The translations under genes and the position numbers were made by a program. The notes beneath the pieces were generated by a model. The model was not told the origin of the DNA. It did no database searches and saw nothing but the letters and a program-made list of their open reading frames with translations. From Strongylocentrotus purpuratus (taxonomy: Eukaryota > Echinodermata > Echinoidea > Camarodonta > Strongylocentrotidae), in NCBI RefSeq assembly GCF_000002235.5, contig NW_022145604.1:27337291-27401290 (forward strand): a stretch of 64,000 bases of DNA. The letters run 5' to 3'. Of the stretch, positions 23,901 to 36,800 are shown piece by piece (the stretch's first letter is position 1; each line of letters begins with the position of its first letter).

Positions 23901-26900
23901 CACAATTCCAGCGAGCAATCGAATCGTGTAAATTTTGAATCGTGTAATCGTGTTGCGGAGATTTTCGGCGGGCAGATTACACGATTACACGATTCGACCT
24001 GAATCGAGGAATCGTGTAATTTTACACGATTACACGTTTACACGATTCAAATTTCGCTTCATTGGCAAAAAACGAATCGTGTAAAAATAAATGGTTACAC
24101 GATTCCCGCGAGCAGTCGAATCGTGTAAATTTTGAATCGTGTAAATCGTGTTGCGGAGATTTTCGGCGTGTACTGTAAGTTTGTGAAGAATTATTTGTGA
24201 TGAAACATGGGAACACCATCAAGATTATGATGATTATTTAAAGCCTTGTGTCATCGAAACCGGCGCCTAGTTCGTTGTAATGCAACACAATCAAGAAGAC
24301 AAGAATTCATCGTAAAGGCAATTATAATACCCAGTTATATAAAGAAATTATGTGTGGATATGTGATGATAAATATGGCATTGTAATGTTCATGTAATTTC
24401 AAAAGGCGACCCCAAAGGCTCTTAAGTTGATTATTCTGAAGGTCTTTGCCATTGTGTTGAATTGCAATTCACTATAATTGGATAATGCACGAGTTTGTTA
24501 TCAAATTATATCTAAATCGTTTTGTCACTGGTTACAGGTCCGAATATTTACGAAATGACATTTCGAGGGAAGTGTCACGTGAGGAAAATGTCGTGCTTTC
24601 AATTTAGTTTCATATTTCATATTTCACATTTCATATCTACAGTACGCACTACGGCAAGACTAAAATGGAGTTGTTACACCCTTACCCCACCTATGTAGAG
24701 ACCCCCCCCCACCTGTTTTTTGTATTTCCCTCAAGTCGTCGCGACATACAGACGAGGAAGGGGCGCTTGTCTAAGTCATTTCACACTTATACCACCCCTC
24801 CCCTTCTTTCCTGAAAATTCTAGCCCTGCCCCTGACTATACCTACCCCAACCGATGATGAAGTAAGGAACAAGCTGATGGTTTTCTGCTGAGAATACAGC
24901 CACTACGATGACAGTGTGTAGATAAAGACCCTCACTCAACATCCAAAAGTAATTGCAGAGCTGGAAATACTGCTTTAAGACGTTATGGACCTTACAGTAT
25001 ACCTAAAAGATAACAAAACAAAAATATATATATATATATGTTTTTACAAATGAAATATAGCGTCATCTAGTGTAATTAGAACGCACTATACATGGATAGA
25101 TATATGTATAAAAATAACATAAAATTAAAGTCATTGTATTGTTAAGAAACTGTCTAGACAACTTTTAAGTTTTTGGAAAAAATATTATTTTGTTGTATAT
25201 CATTATGTGCAAGAAAAGTTTAAGCTATCAAATATCCAGGACGAATCCATTGCACTGTACCTATATATGTTTTGTTTTTCTTCAGAGAAATGAAGAATCA
25301 TTCGCTTTTCTTTTGCTCTACTCTCTTTGAATCTGATATGAACTTTGTTTTGTAACCTGCTTTCTGCACGTATACAAACTAATGTGCGCAGACATGATAT
25401 AATATACATGTTTATAAATATATAATATCAAGTTTAAATCATTTTTATTGTAAAGAAACTGTCTAGGAGCCAGTGAATTTTTTGGGAAAAGTCGATCGTG
25501 TTATATATTGTAATGTGAAAGTTGTAAGTTGAAGCTTTCAAATTCCAGGACGAATCCATTGCACTGTACCTAAATATATTTGTTTTCTTCTTCAGAGAAA
25601 CAAAGAATCAATCCCTTTTCTTTTACTCTACTCTCTTTGAATCTGGTATGAACTTTGTTTTGTAACCTGCTTTCTGCACGTATACAAACTAGTGTACGCA
25701 GACGGTATTAATGTAAGAATGTAATCCATAAAATGACCCCACGGGAAAGTGTTATGTTCTGATCATAGACAGTTCTATGATTGGATTTATCAGAAAAATG
25801 CAAGATAAATTACAACATATATTGTCTTCTAACTTTCAGATACATTTACAAAATGAACATGGTCGATTTCGAACATGATTTGAGCTTTATTTCATCTACT
25901 CCATCAAGCATGTGCACGATCGATCATGTTGATGTAAGCATTGGGAGTTTATCATCAGCAAGGTAGAGTGGATGGGAGACAACTGCGTCCCTCCCGAATA
26001 ATAGATACGTTAATATATTAATTATTAAAATGATTTAGTGTGGATAATTTAGGCATTTTATCAGGTCACTTTACATATTGTTCTCCCCGAATTTGGAATT
26101 TATTTCAATATAGGCTTTCGTGATAGTTAGAAAATGGATGGAGGCATCATTATTTTGTCTGTATTGTAAAGGAAAATAATACCGCCGCCATGCGTCCGAT
26201 CATTTACTTGGGATGTCGCCGATCATTAACAAAAATGATTATGTTTATGTCCCTCGTACGTTGCATCAGTAAAGCCAGGGGGAAAAAATAGGTACAAAGA
26301 TAGAATGTTAGCTCAAATTTTACAACTTGATGCAGCTGTTTCCATATTCCTAGACACATTTCCGAGACATTTCCCAAATGACACAAACTGATTAGCAGTA
26401 AAGATGAAAATTCTCGCGTTTTGTGCAACGACGTGTGACATAATGGCAACTGGATTATAACAAGGACCTTTTCATTTCCTTTGTTTCCAAGATATGGGTC
26501 ATTACAGAATTTAGTCATTTTTCAAATTCGTTCCGTGCAGAGTTAAATTTTCAAAAGGCCATGGGCGCTTGTTATACATTCCATTTTCGTAATGTAACAT
26601 ATAAAGGTGCACAAATGTTTGGTAGGTGCCTCGTATCAAGAAGATTAATTCATCTGTTATCAAGCATTGTATTGTTCCGTGCTTTTAGGTAGGACAAGCC
26701 ATATTTTGTGTCTAATTTATGCAATTCGCATTCTGACTATTGAAATACAATCACTTGCAAAAGGTGAATGACATTATTTCTAACGAGGCACTTCAACAAA
26801 GATGTGTGCAATAATTTGATTACATTACGAAAATGGCCTATTGCTCTAAAAACTTCAATTTCGCAGCTAAAAGCGCAATCGAAAAGAATGCCTTGTGTGC

Positions 26901-29900
26901 AGCGGGTATTGTGAATGCAGCGGGTATTGTGAATGCAGCGGGTATTGTGAATGCAGCGGGTATTGTGAATGCAGCGGGTATTGTGAATGCAGCGGGCATT
27001 GTGAATCCAGCGGGCATTGTGGATGCCAAGAGAAGAAAATGATATTCCTACCCCATCGTTTTGGATGACGTCCTTGTTGCTGGCTACCAGAGCGAAGAAG
27101 GTGATTTGGAAGAGAGCGTCGAAGATGAAGGAAAAGAACAAATTCTTGTGGATTGTTACCCTTGGGCAGCTCAACGACCTGATAGTAAGGAGGAATTGGA
27201 GTTTAAAAAATGATAATAGTAATGATAATGGTTAAACATCTTGTAGAATATTGGTATCTACCCAAAGGCGCACAAAGGCAATTTCGTAAGTAGTAAAATT
27301 ATGGCGCTGACTGTACCAAAAATAAGTATGTGATTTCCAGACTAGACAATCATAATAGTGAAATCCAACTTTGTACACTGATTAAAAGTAACCATACTTT
27401 AATGGAGGGGCACCTGTACATCATTGATTTAACAGGATAATTCGATTATGTAATCATGAAAGACTAAATAATAAACACCTCATCATAATGCGTGCATATT
27501 TCTACATTTGAATCACAAGACTATTGAAATAGAACATTTTCGGATTGTAATCAAATTTAATGCACAAATCATTGCTATTAAGTGCTTCGTTACAAACTAT
27601 ATCATTCACCTTTTACGAACAATTGTATTTCAATAGTCAGAATGCGGATTGCATACATTAATTGTTGCTAGGTAGGACAAATAATATGGCTTGCCCTACC
27701 TTAATCATGACAATATGTAAATTCCAATTCGCATTCTGACTATTGGAATGCGATTATTCGTGAATGGAATAATTTGTACCGGGCATTTAACAAAGATTCG
27801 AAACTAGTCTATTACCTTAAGTTTATTTCCTGAAATTAGATGCTTTCTTGGTACTGAATTATGTACAGGTCATATGGATCCCCGCTCAATCTTATGAGGG
27901 AATATCGCTAAGAGGGCAATCTATTATGTACTGCAGGTGATTATCAAAACTGACATAATGTGTCATATAAGTGTAGTAAATGATACATACTTGAAGTTGA
28001 AGAAGATGAATAGTGCGATGGATAGTGCGATGATTGATATGCTGTAACCAACGTAGAACACAATCATCACATTGGTCTGCAAACATAGAAAACAAAGAGA
28101 CAAAACAAAAACAAATATAGAGAAGACAAAACATTATCACATAGCTCTTCAATATGATAATCTGATAATAATAAGATTTTTAATATCTGATTAAGTATAC
28201 CGCATACACATTATGATAAAATGTCCATATACGATTCTAAAAAGTTTTGGAAAGTATTACCACGACTAAGTCTAAGTCTGTGCGGGCAAGCACTGAATCC
28301 AATGACCGGGGTAATAGTATATATTTGTAAAGCGCTTAGAGACATTTGTATTAAGCGCTATATAAAAATTAAATATTATTATTATTATTATTAACTCTAG
28401 TTTTCAGCGCAGACTTAATTCCAAGGAATAATGCTACAATACAGGTACCCATTAACCTGACCTGGGTCAAATGATTCTTTCCCCAACATTACTCAATAAT
28501 AAACAGCACAGTCGACAGAGAGCGGTCTACTATTTCATCGGAGTTGGGGAGGGGGAGGGGGTTATCAAAGTCTACAAACAGAGAGCGGTCTATTATCTCA
28601 TTGGAGTGGGGGGGGGGGGGTAATCAAAGTCTACAAAGACTTGACAAAGTCAATGTACAAGTGCCCTTTATACATAACTCTCAGAAATATTCCATACATA
28701 CTTACCTCTTTAACAGGTTGATAACACGTTGAGTAGTTGGTCCAAGTTTGGTTGGTAACGGTACTCACATACCACTCGCCGTTGGGCATGCATATTTTGG
28801 TCGCATTTCCTGAAAACAAAAATCAGAATTCGGAATTTAATAAGAACTTAAATGCTGTTATCACAGTAATATTTTGCCCACAGCCCATTAATACAGTAGC
28901 TTGTATCAGTAGCTTTTATCCCTTTTGCTTTTTAAATAGGCATGTCAGTGTACTAGAAATCAGGGCCCTCAGTGACAATGACATTGGACCCTTTTTTGAT
29001 TTTTGACGGCCTCTTCAAGAGCAGGCAAGAAATATCAGCTCGCCAATCAAACATAATAAAATGGATATGAAATATCCACGATTTTATAAGAGAGAGAAAA
29101 AATTACATGTGTATACATTACTATTAATTACCACCTACGTAGCAATACAAATATTCACATGTAACAATAGCATGATGAACATGAGTAAAAGCATATTAAA
29201 AATTAACCTAAGCAATTTAAAATGAGTGAACATAACATTTAGGTATTATAAAATCCAAAAACGATTTATATGGGTATAAATAAAGTATTGAAATATTGAC
29301 CTTTCGCTGATTTCTTGAAAGTCTTCGGGATGGCGGAATCATATGAAATCTATGAAATTATTATTTTAACAAGTGTACTCACGTAGTGAATCTGATGACG
29401 GTATCCACCAAGGACAGGGGTGAACAGCGACCTCACCGGCTCGGGTAAAATTCCAACAGTCCCAATAATCGAATGTGAGATTACAATACAACCCTGAAAA
29501 AAGAATTATGTTTCATCAATGAGCATACATATATCGTCACTAAAAACAAATTGTATTCCCCTTTCTTTTTACTAGGGCGTTCCCCCCCCCCATCCCCCTT
29601 CACTTAGGGACCACTAATCGATTCGCATTAAGCCAAATCTATATTGGTTGCTTTTAAATCACGGAGGAACATTTTGGGGTATACGTCAATATATCTTATA
29701 TTATTTGATTAAACATCAGTAATACAAAAATTAATGCGTCGACACTTGGGAAAGATTTTGACGCGGTTTGTTCTTGTTGAATGTAGATAATGATGATGAC
29801 AATAATAATAATTATAACGATGATTGAATTATGATAATGCTAATTATGATAATAATAATAATCAAGAATAGCATAATCATGTTAGTAACAATTATGATAA

Positions 29901-30828
29901 TACATCACATTATTAGTAGCTGTAATCGTCTTGTGACCTTTACGATGTATACATGTATATTATTTTCGATGCATGGCTATATTTTATGTTTGATTGTTTT
30001 GGGGTGTTTTTTCTTTGTCTGTATACTCAAAATTATTTTACTTATTTTGTTTCTCTTGTTTTCGAATGTATATGTCTATTTGTGTATCATTGTAGCATGT
30101 AAAAACCTTGAATTTCCATTGTTAAATGGACAAAAAATATGAACCCAATGAACCTTATGAACCTTTGGCCTTGCCTTGAATTTTAAAACATTCCCGATAA
30201 TATGTAGGTCTCCTTCTGGCTATGTATGTGAATAAGAACGTTAACTCCACTTTATGAGCTTACAATTCATTTTTTCAGTCTGCTAACACATTCCCAACAT
30301 AATTGCAATGAGAAATGACACGTTCGGCAATTTCTTAAACGTGAGCAAATCCCATTATTGCGTATAAAATGCTTAACACTTATTGTTCAAACCTTCAGTG
30401 CATATTGCAATATTGCATGCGGTACAAATGTTAATAATGATCATGATATTGCAGGAAAGGCGGAATTGGTATATTAGTGGTGTTAATGTGGGTCAATCCA
30501 GTAGGGAGGAAGGGGTTATCATGGGTGGGGGTCGCTGGTCTCCAACTTCGAGAGAGGATTTGGATACCCCGTATTATGTTCTTTCCCCATCATTTTATCC
30601 TCTTCCCTTCTCCCCGCCTCTCCCCCTCTCTCTCCACTCTCGCTCTCTCTCTCTCTCTCTCTCTATCTATCTCTGTCTCTTTCTCTCCCTCGTCTCTCTG
30701 TCTCTGTCTCTCCCTCCTCTCTCTCTCCTAACACGCCCTCTCTCTCGCAAATCTTATCGTATTATCATTTAGGAGCACATACTCAATTGATCCTTGTAGC
30801 TGCCACTCGCAAATTTATGTAAATAAAT

Positions 30829-30869
<41 letters not shown>

Positions 30870-33800
30870 CCTATACATGCACCACTAATTTGCCCCATTT
30901 TCTAGCTCCCATTCCCCTTCGTAGTAATCAAAGTCCCCCAATGGGAAAACCGCACAAAAATATCATATATTGAAATTCCAACTCTTTGAAATTCCAGACA
31001 AACAAATTCATCAGTTTTCTTCTCTTTCACTCATTTATTTTCTCATTTGTTTATTGTCAAAATAAGGAACGTTATAACGTTTTAAAGTAGTTACCTTAGA
31101 GTCCAGATCAAGATAATTCATAGAATTGTTTCTTTACATTTAAACCCATTTCGTTGATGTACGTTTCATCAAATGAAAGAGATCGAAATCCCCTTTCTTT
31201 TAGATTGATACCCCAAGTCATTCATTTCTATATTGCTTCGATATTGACAATTCATGTGAAGCATAAACCATGACTCCGAACCCTCTTTGCTCTCTCAGTC
31301 ATGCGAATTTCTAGCCGTCTTCTTTTGTGATCCATGAATTATTATGCCCTCCATTAGAATTACAAAGTGCACTTGAACTCATTAAATAAGTCGGAGGAGG
31401 AGGAGGCATGCATGTATCCTAAAATGCCTGCACTTTTATGTAGCGTGCGCAAGAAAAACTATGTAAATCAACTAGAGTACTCGTCACTTAGCGCACTTTG
31501 CATAAGAGAGAGGGTTAACCTTGTATAGAGAGAGACGTTCCCTGTTTTGGATTGAACGACACATGCTCCTGCATGCAACAATTGCACCGCGATCAATTCC
31601 CTTCACTGACCGAATTTCTTACTTCTAACCTGGAGAAATCGCTTTGCCTATTAAACCCCGTATCTTTCACATACACCTTCAACCAAAAATTAAACCTTAC
31701 TGCAACCCTATAGCTCTATATATCTTTGAAAAAGTAAAGCTCGGGTAAATTGCCACCGGGGCAAACGGATGATCTGTCAATTTTGAGAAGATCTTCCTAG
31801 AATTAAAAAAAAATTAAGAAGGATAAAACTCATCTGGTAATGATGGTCAGGGGTTAAAGATCCTTTAAAATACCACTTGTCATCTTTCGACATCCCCCCT
31901 TTCCATGTAGTGATGCAAGCCACCCATGTCATTTTCGCATGGGCATAACTGTACATCATGCCAGAGAACAAGCTCTGTGTACTTAAGAATCATTCAAGTT
32001 CACTCTAGAAGGTCGAGGAGCATCTGTCAAATATAGACACATCTGATTATTTGCTAGGAAGGGACTTAAGGATTACATGGAAAATTGTTGCCACTATTTG
32101 TCAAGATTTCGAGATTTTCTTTTTCCTAGAACGCTGTAGATCACTGAGAACGCAATGCACGCCGCCAAAGCGATCGCAAAGACGTTCTGAAAAAAAAATT
32201 CCTAGGGCAATTTCAGTACCCTAGTATGAAATGTGCCAACATTACAATGAAATATGTATGCGACTAACACTTTAATAGGGTAATGAAATATCCCCTGATT
32301 TATAGACAATATTTGTAATCGGATTCTCCAAGCAAATACGAGTACTTGCTTAAAGAGGGAGGGAACAGAGAGTGTGGGAAGAACGTGATTTCCCATTACA
32401 TTAATTGATTGGGTATCCCCACCCCCACCCCATACTGTTGATGCCCCTCCCCTCTGCTGCCTCATTACTTACCATCATTGGGTGAAGGTAGAATTCAGTG
32501 AGCTCTCGAAACATACATGCATAAGCATACGGCCAAGTCCAAGTGTTTATACCAAAGCTCTGCGTTTTTGTGCTCTATTCTGAAAAGAGGACAACCCCCC
32601 CCCCCCTCACTCCTCATCTTCACCCCAGCCCATAATGGATTTGCTCCCTCAACTCTACACCACTAGTTATCGTTATCGGGAGGTTGTTTAGTGAGTTCTC
32701 TGCAAAGTTTTCGCCGTTTTACTCCGCATCATTGTGCTCACCCCCCCCCCCCCCAGAAAAAAAACGGGCCATTATTATCTTCCCCAAGCTCCTACCCCCA
32801 AAACGCCAGGTTTTCCTTCCCCACTATTCAGAGTTCTTGAAAAACAGGGCCACCCTATCCCCGACTTTCCTCATCTGCAGCCCCCCCCCCCCCCCCATTA
32901 ATGTAGGTGCCCATTCAGTGCTTAGGTACGCCAGTACTTACCGTCGTCCGGGGGCTGTTCCATGAGTTCTCGCAGCATACACTCATACGCTACGGCATGG
33001 TGTTTATCTCGTTGTTCTGCGTTCTTGTGTTCTACTCCGAAAAGTAGGTTATTATTATCATCCCCTTCTTGGAGTTCTGCCTCCTCCTCCGTTGCAATGG
33101 TCTGTGCTGAAATTTGGAGCTGGATTAAAAAAGGAGAAGATGTATTTACATAATAATGCTCATTAGAGGCCATTGCACAAATTACGATCAATCTGCAACT
33201 ATTTTTGCTTTTGGGGGGTACTCAGGGTGATAGTAGAATGTGGGGCGGATTCTGGATTTGGTAAAAAGAGGGCCGTGCTGAGGGTGAGTTAAGTGTAATT
33301 TTTGCCGTGTAGTTACAAAAATGCAAGCCGTATGTGCCGACGTGTTTCCAAAGCATGGACGTGTTGCTCCCCCCCCCCCAGACCCCCCTCCCCATTACAT
33401 TCGGATAAGGAAATCCGAGGTGCTGAATTTTAAAACTGCAAAATATCTAACACGTTATAGATGAAATAGTCGAACAAAGGCTACCATCATAACGAGAAAC
33501 ACTAGTTAAATAGTCACCTAGCTATTAAATATCGCACCCAAAACATGATAAAAAAAACACTCATATCAGGATGTGTTCAAGTTGGTGTGGATAGGAGGGG
33601 GAGAGGGTATTCGAGTGACATAGATCAAGAGTGTCTCCTAAGCAGAAGGCAAACATACAAATAAACAAACAAGGTAATTTACTCGCACACAAAAGGCAAA
33701 GTGGAATCGTCTGAATGACGCATTAGCAAAAGAATAACAACTGTCTTACTAAATCAACATGTATTATGAAACAACTAAAATGAATTATTTGATATAGGGA

Positions 33801-36800
33801 ATACGAAACGAGAAATTATATATGGTAAACGCCATGCATCATGACACATTACCCGCCTCTGAAACCGACTCACTGATAAATCTAATTATAGAACATGGTT
33901 TCTAATGTTCCTCATCCTTCTCCCTTTTATAACTGTACTTTATCTTGTTGACGTCAGGTTTCCAGATTTTTACAAAATGATAAATGGGGGATGCGGACAG
34001 TAAATCATCACTCAAAAGAAAACAAAAGCAAATAGTTACCAACGACTACACAAATATAATGTAAAAGAAAAAACCAAGAGCAAAAAATGTACATGTGAAT
34101 CGGATAAAGTGTAAAATATTGCAGACTGAAAATTGATACGGAAAATCTATGAAGGCAGCTTTCACACTTCCGAATACGAATGTTCTAATAGCATGAATGG
34201 TATTGGTGTGTCAAGTTGATTTGTATCCGATCTTCTCATTACAACTCATGTCCCAGCAAACCTCGATGTTTGTGTCCACACGTATCGCTACTTGATACAT
34301 TATCCGTTTGGTTGGATCCTAAACGGCATTGGATGGGTCCGTTCTCATCCATTGGTTACCCTTGAAATAATAGTCATAGTGATTAAATTGATGACATGGT
34401 AATAACAATAATCACATCAGTTTTATTGGCAATTAGCTAATGCTGGTGATTTATATTCTTAATTACATTGTGTGAATGGACGTATGCTCATGAAAACGAA
34501 CCCTCTTTAATGACGTTTCATGATGACGTGCGGTAACAGATGACAGAATAATGGGAAAGTACGTTTGTGATGTTTAAAGGTGAGAACGACCCCTTCCAAT
34601 GCCGTTTCCAAGGCATGGTACGGCACGATCTACATGTACGTGTTTATGGGATTATAAATGAGAACAAATCCTTCCAGCGCGGTTTACCGCTGCAATGGTA
34701 ACATAAAGGAAGGCCGAAGGAGATGAGGAAGACAGAAGCTTAGAGGAACGACGCGTCGTTTCTCTAAGCTTCTGTTCGACGGAATATAAGGACAGTTATC
34801 ATGTTTTTCATTCGGCTCAGCTCATCGTATGGCCCAAGACAGAACACTCTGGAGGTCCATCATCGACAGAGTCAGTCATGACTCACAAGACCATCACGAC
34901 GGTACCATATGGTTACAGAGTGATATACATGTAGTGTTTATGAGATTGCTAATGAGAACGAACCCTCCAATGCCGTTTACCTCGGCATGGCGACATACGA
35001 CTACATCATGATATATGCGTTTATGAGATTGCTCATGAGAACAGACCCATACAATGCAGGGTCATGGTTACAGCGTGATCTACATGTATGTGTTTATGAT
35101 ATTGCTAATGAGAACGGACTTCAATGCCGTTTACCTCGGCATGGCGATAGATTTTTCTCACTACCGTCACTTTGTGAAAACAAGGACGATATGACTACAT
35201 CATGAGCTGTTTATTTATGAGATTGATAATGAGAACGGACCCATACAATGCCGTTTAGGATCCAATCATTCGGATAATCTATCACCACTGCCGCCTACCA
35301 CCTCGTCTGTCACCTGCCGTTATCTCCGTGAAAACTATCGCTTCTTTCCCCCCTGAGCCATCAACGATAAATGTCACAGCAACGAGCTCATCATCAATCC
35401 CACCTCATACAAATTAATTCTTTTAATAGCGGGATGACAGGTCTTAAAGATAAAGTTGAGTTCTGGTCATGGGATTGCATTGTGAGAGAAACGGCGTGGA
35501 ATCGATCAGAAAAGGTTGATAATCCAACATATAAGTATTGGTGTGTACTGCAAGGTTCTGGCATCATCAAAATGATAAGAAATTTGGCCCAGTCTTAGTA
35601 AAGTTACAAGTACAATGTACTGTACAGAGACAAAATAAATAGGACTACATGTGGCATACAAATCCGTCTCGATTTGTATGCTGTTACATGCCATACTTAG
35701 AATATTCAGACATTTGAAGAGCCATGCTTTTCAGGGAACATTTTGTTATCTGATGTTCTTCCAAACTAATAACGCTCACAAATTAGTTTCACCTCTTCCC
35801 AGAACTCAACTTTCCCTTTAAGTTCCTTGGCCAAACAGATAGGTCCATGAGAATAACTATCAGGCCGAGGAATAGGAGCATCTTCATCATATGGATGATG
35901 CTTTCGTGAAGGAAATCATGGTGGAGAGATATACTAACGAAGGTCTAGAAGCATTTCCTTTTGCAACGCTGGCCAACTCAACATTAAACTTATGCCCAGA
36001 GCGTACAATCCAGTTCGTGAATCGCGCAAGGATCTATTCACAAACGCATTTTTTTTTTAAAGTTGTCTGTGATCAAACGGATGAAAACATTGCAAAGTCT
36101 GAATAATTACTGCAAAAAAACAATTCTATGTATTCAGAAGATCCGAGTAGTATGCTACCATATGGCATATAACCGATTCATTGGTAACAGAATCGCGAAA
36201 GCATTCGAGAAAGCAACTCCACGGTAATGTCAATGCCATATTAATTATCACATAGAAATCCTATTCCGGTTTAATACGTAGATGTTATGGTCGCATATTT
36301 CAAAAGGGAATGGACAAACTATACCAAAAAACAATTGCCTTCGGTTGGTTCTTTAAAAGTCTTAGCAATCCTGTTTGGTGAGGATGGTAATGGATTATAT
36401 ATGCTATTCATTGGTTGCCCTTTTAATAATCGAAATAGTGATTAAATTGATAAATTGGTAATCACAATATTTACATCAGTTTTAATGGCAATTAGTTGAT
36501 GCTATATATCGGTGTCGCTAGTGAGTTAATACTGATTGCCATCATTGATATTTTCAAGGATGGGGGAAATAGCTATAATATTGATGCAGTTCAATTACGC
36601 AAATGACTGCAATTAATATTCAACCTACAATAGAGGTTCTGTTCCATACTGTTTCACACTTTTAGGAAAGGTTGAAAGTGGATTAGATATGCAAACATAT
36701 TTTCCCTCTCTTAGGATTAGAAATATTGTCAAAAAACTATAAACTTTCAGGCGAAAACATTCTCTGCACCAACGATTTGCTTCTTTGATAATTTTTACTT

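Larger units (their letters stand above)
21759..24177. mobile_element. 2.4 kb element with inverted ends and ATCGTGTAA arrays
   Basis: The left end TACAGTACACGCCGAAAATC, TCCGCAACACGATTACACG is mirrored at the right end by GTGTTGCGGAGATTTTCGGC then GTGTACTGTA. Inside each end are about a dozen ATCGTGTAA words (or the inverse TTACACGAT): left array about 21780-22085, right array about 23919-24160. The interior (22090-23900) is purine-rich, then a degenerate tandem array, then a strong hairpin. No transposase can be recognised. It lies in intron 7 of the receptor gene. A non-autonomous DNA transposon whose words are transposase-binding sites is the simplest reading. Confidence 0.8.

Noticed and set aside
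26833-27042. AAGIVN repeat protein on the + strand
   Set aside because: An artefact of the 18-bp minisatellite in an intron of the - gene.
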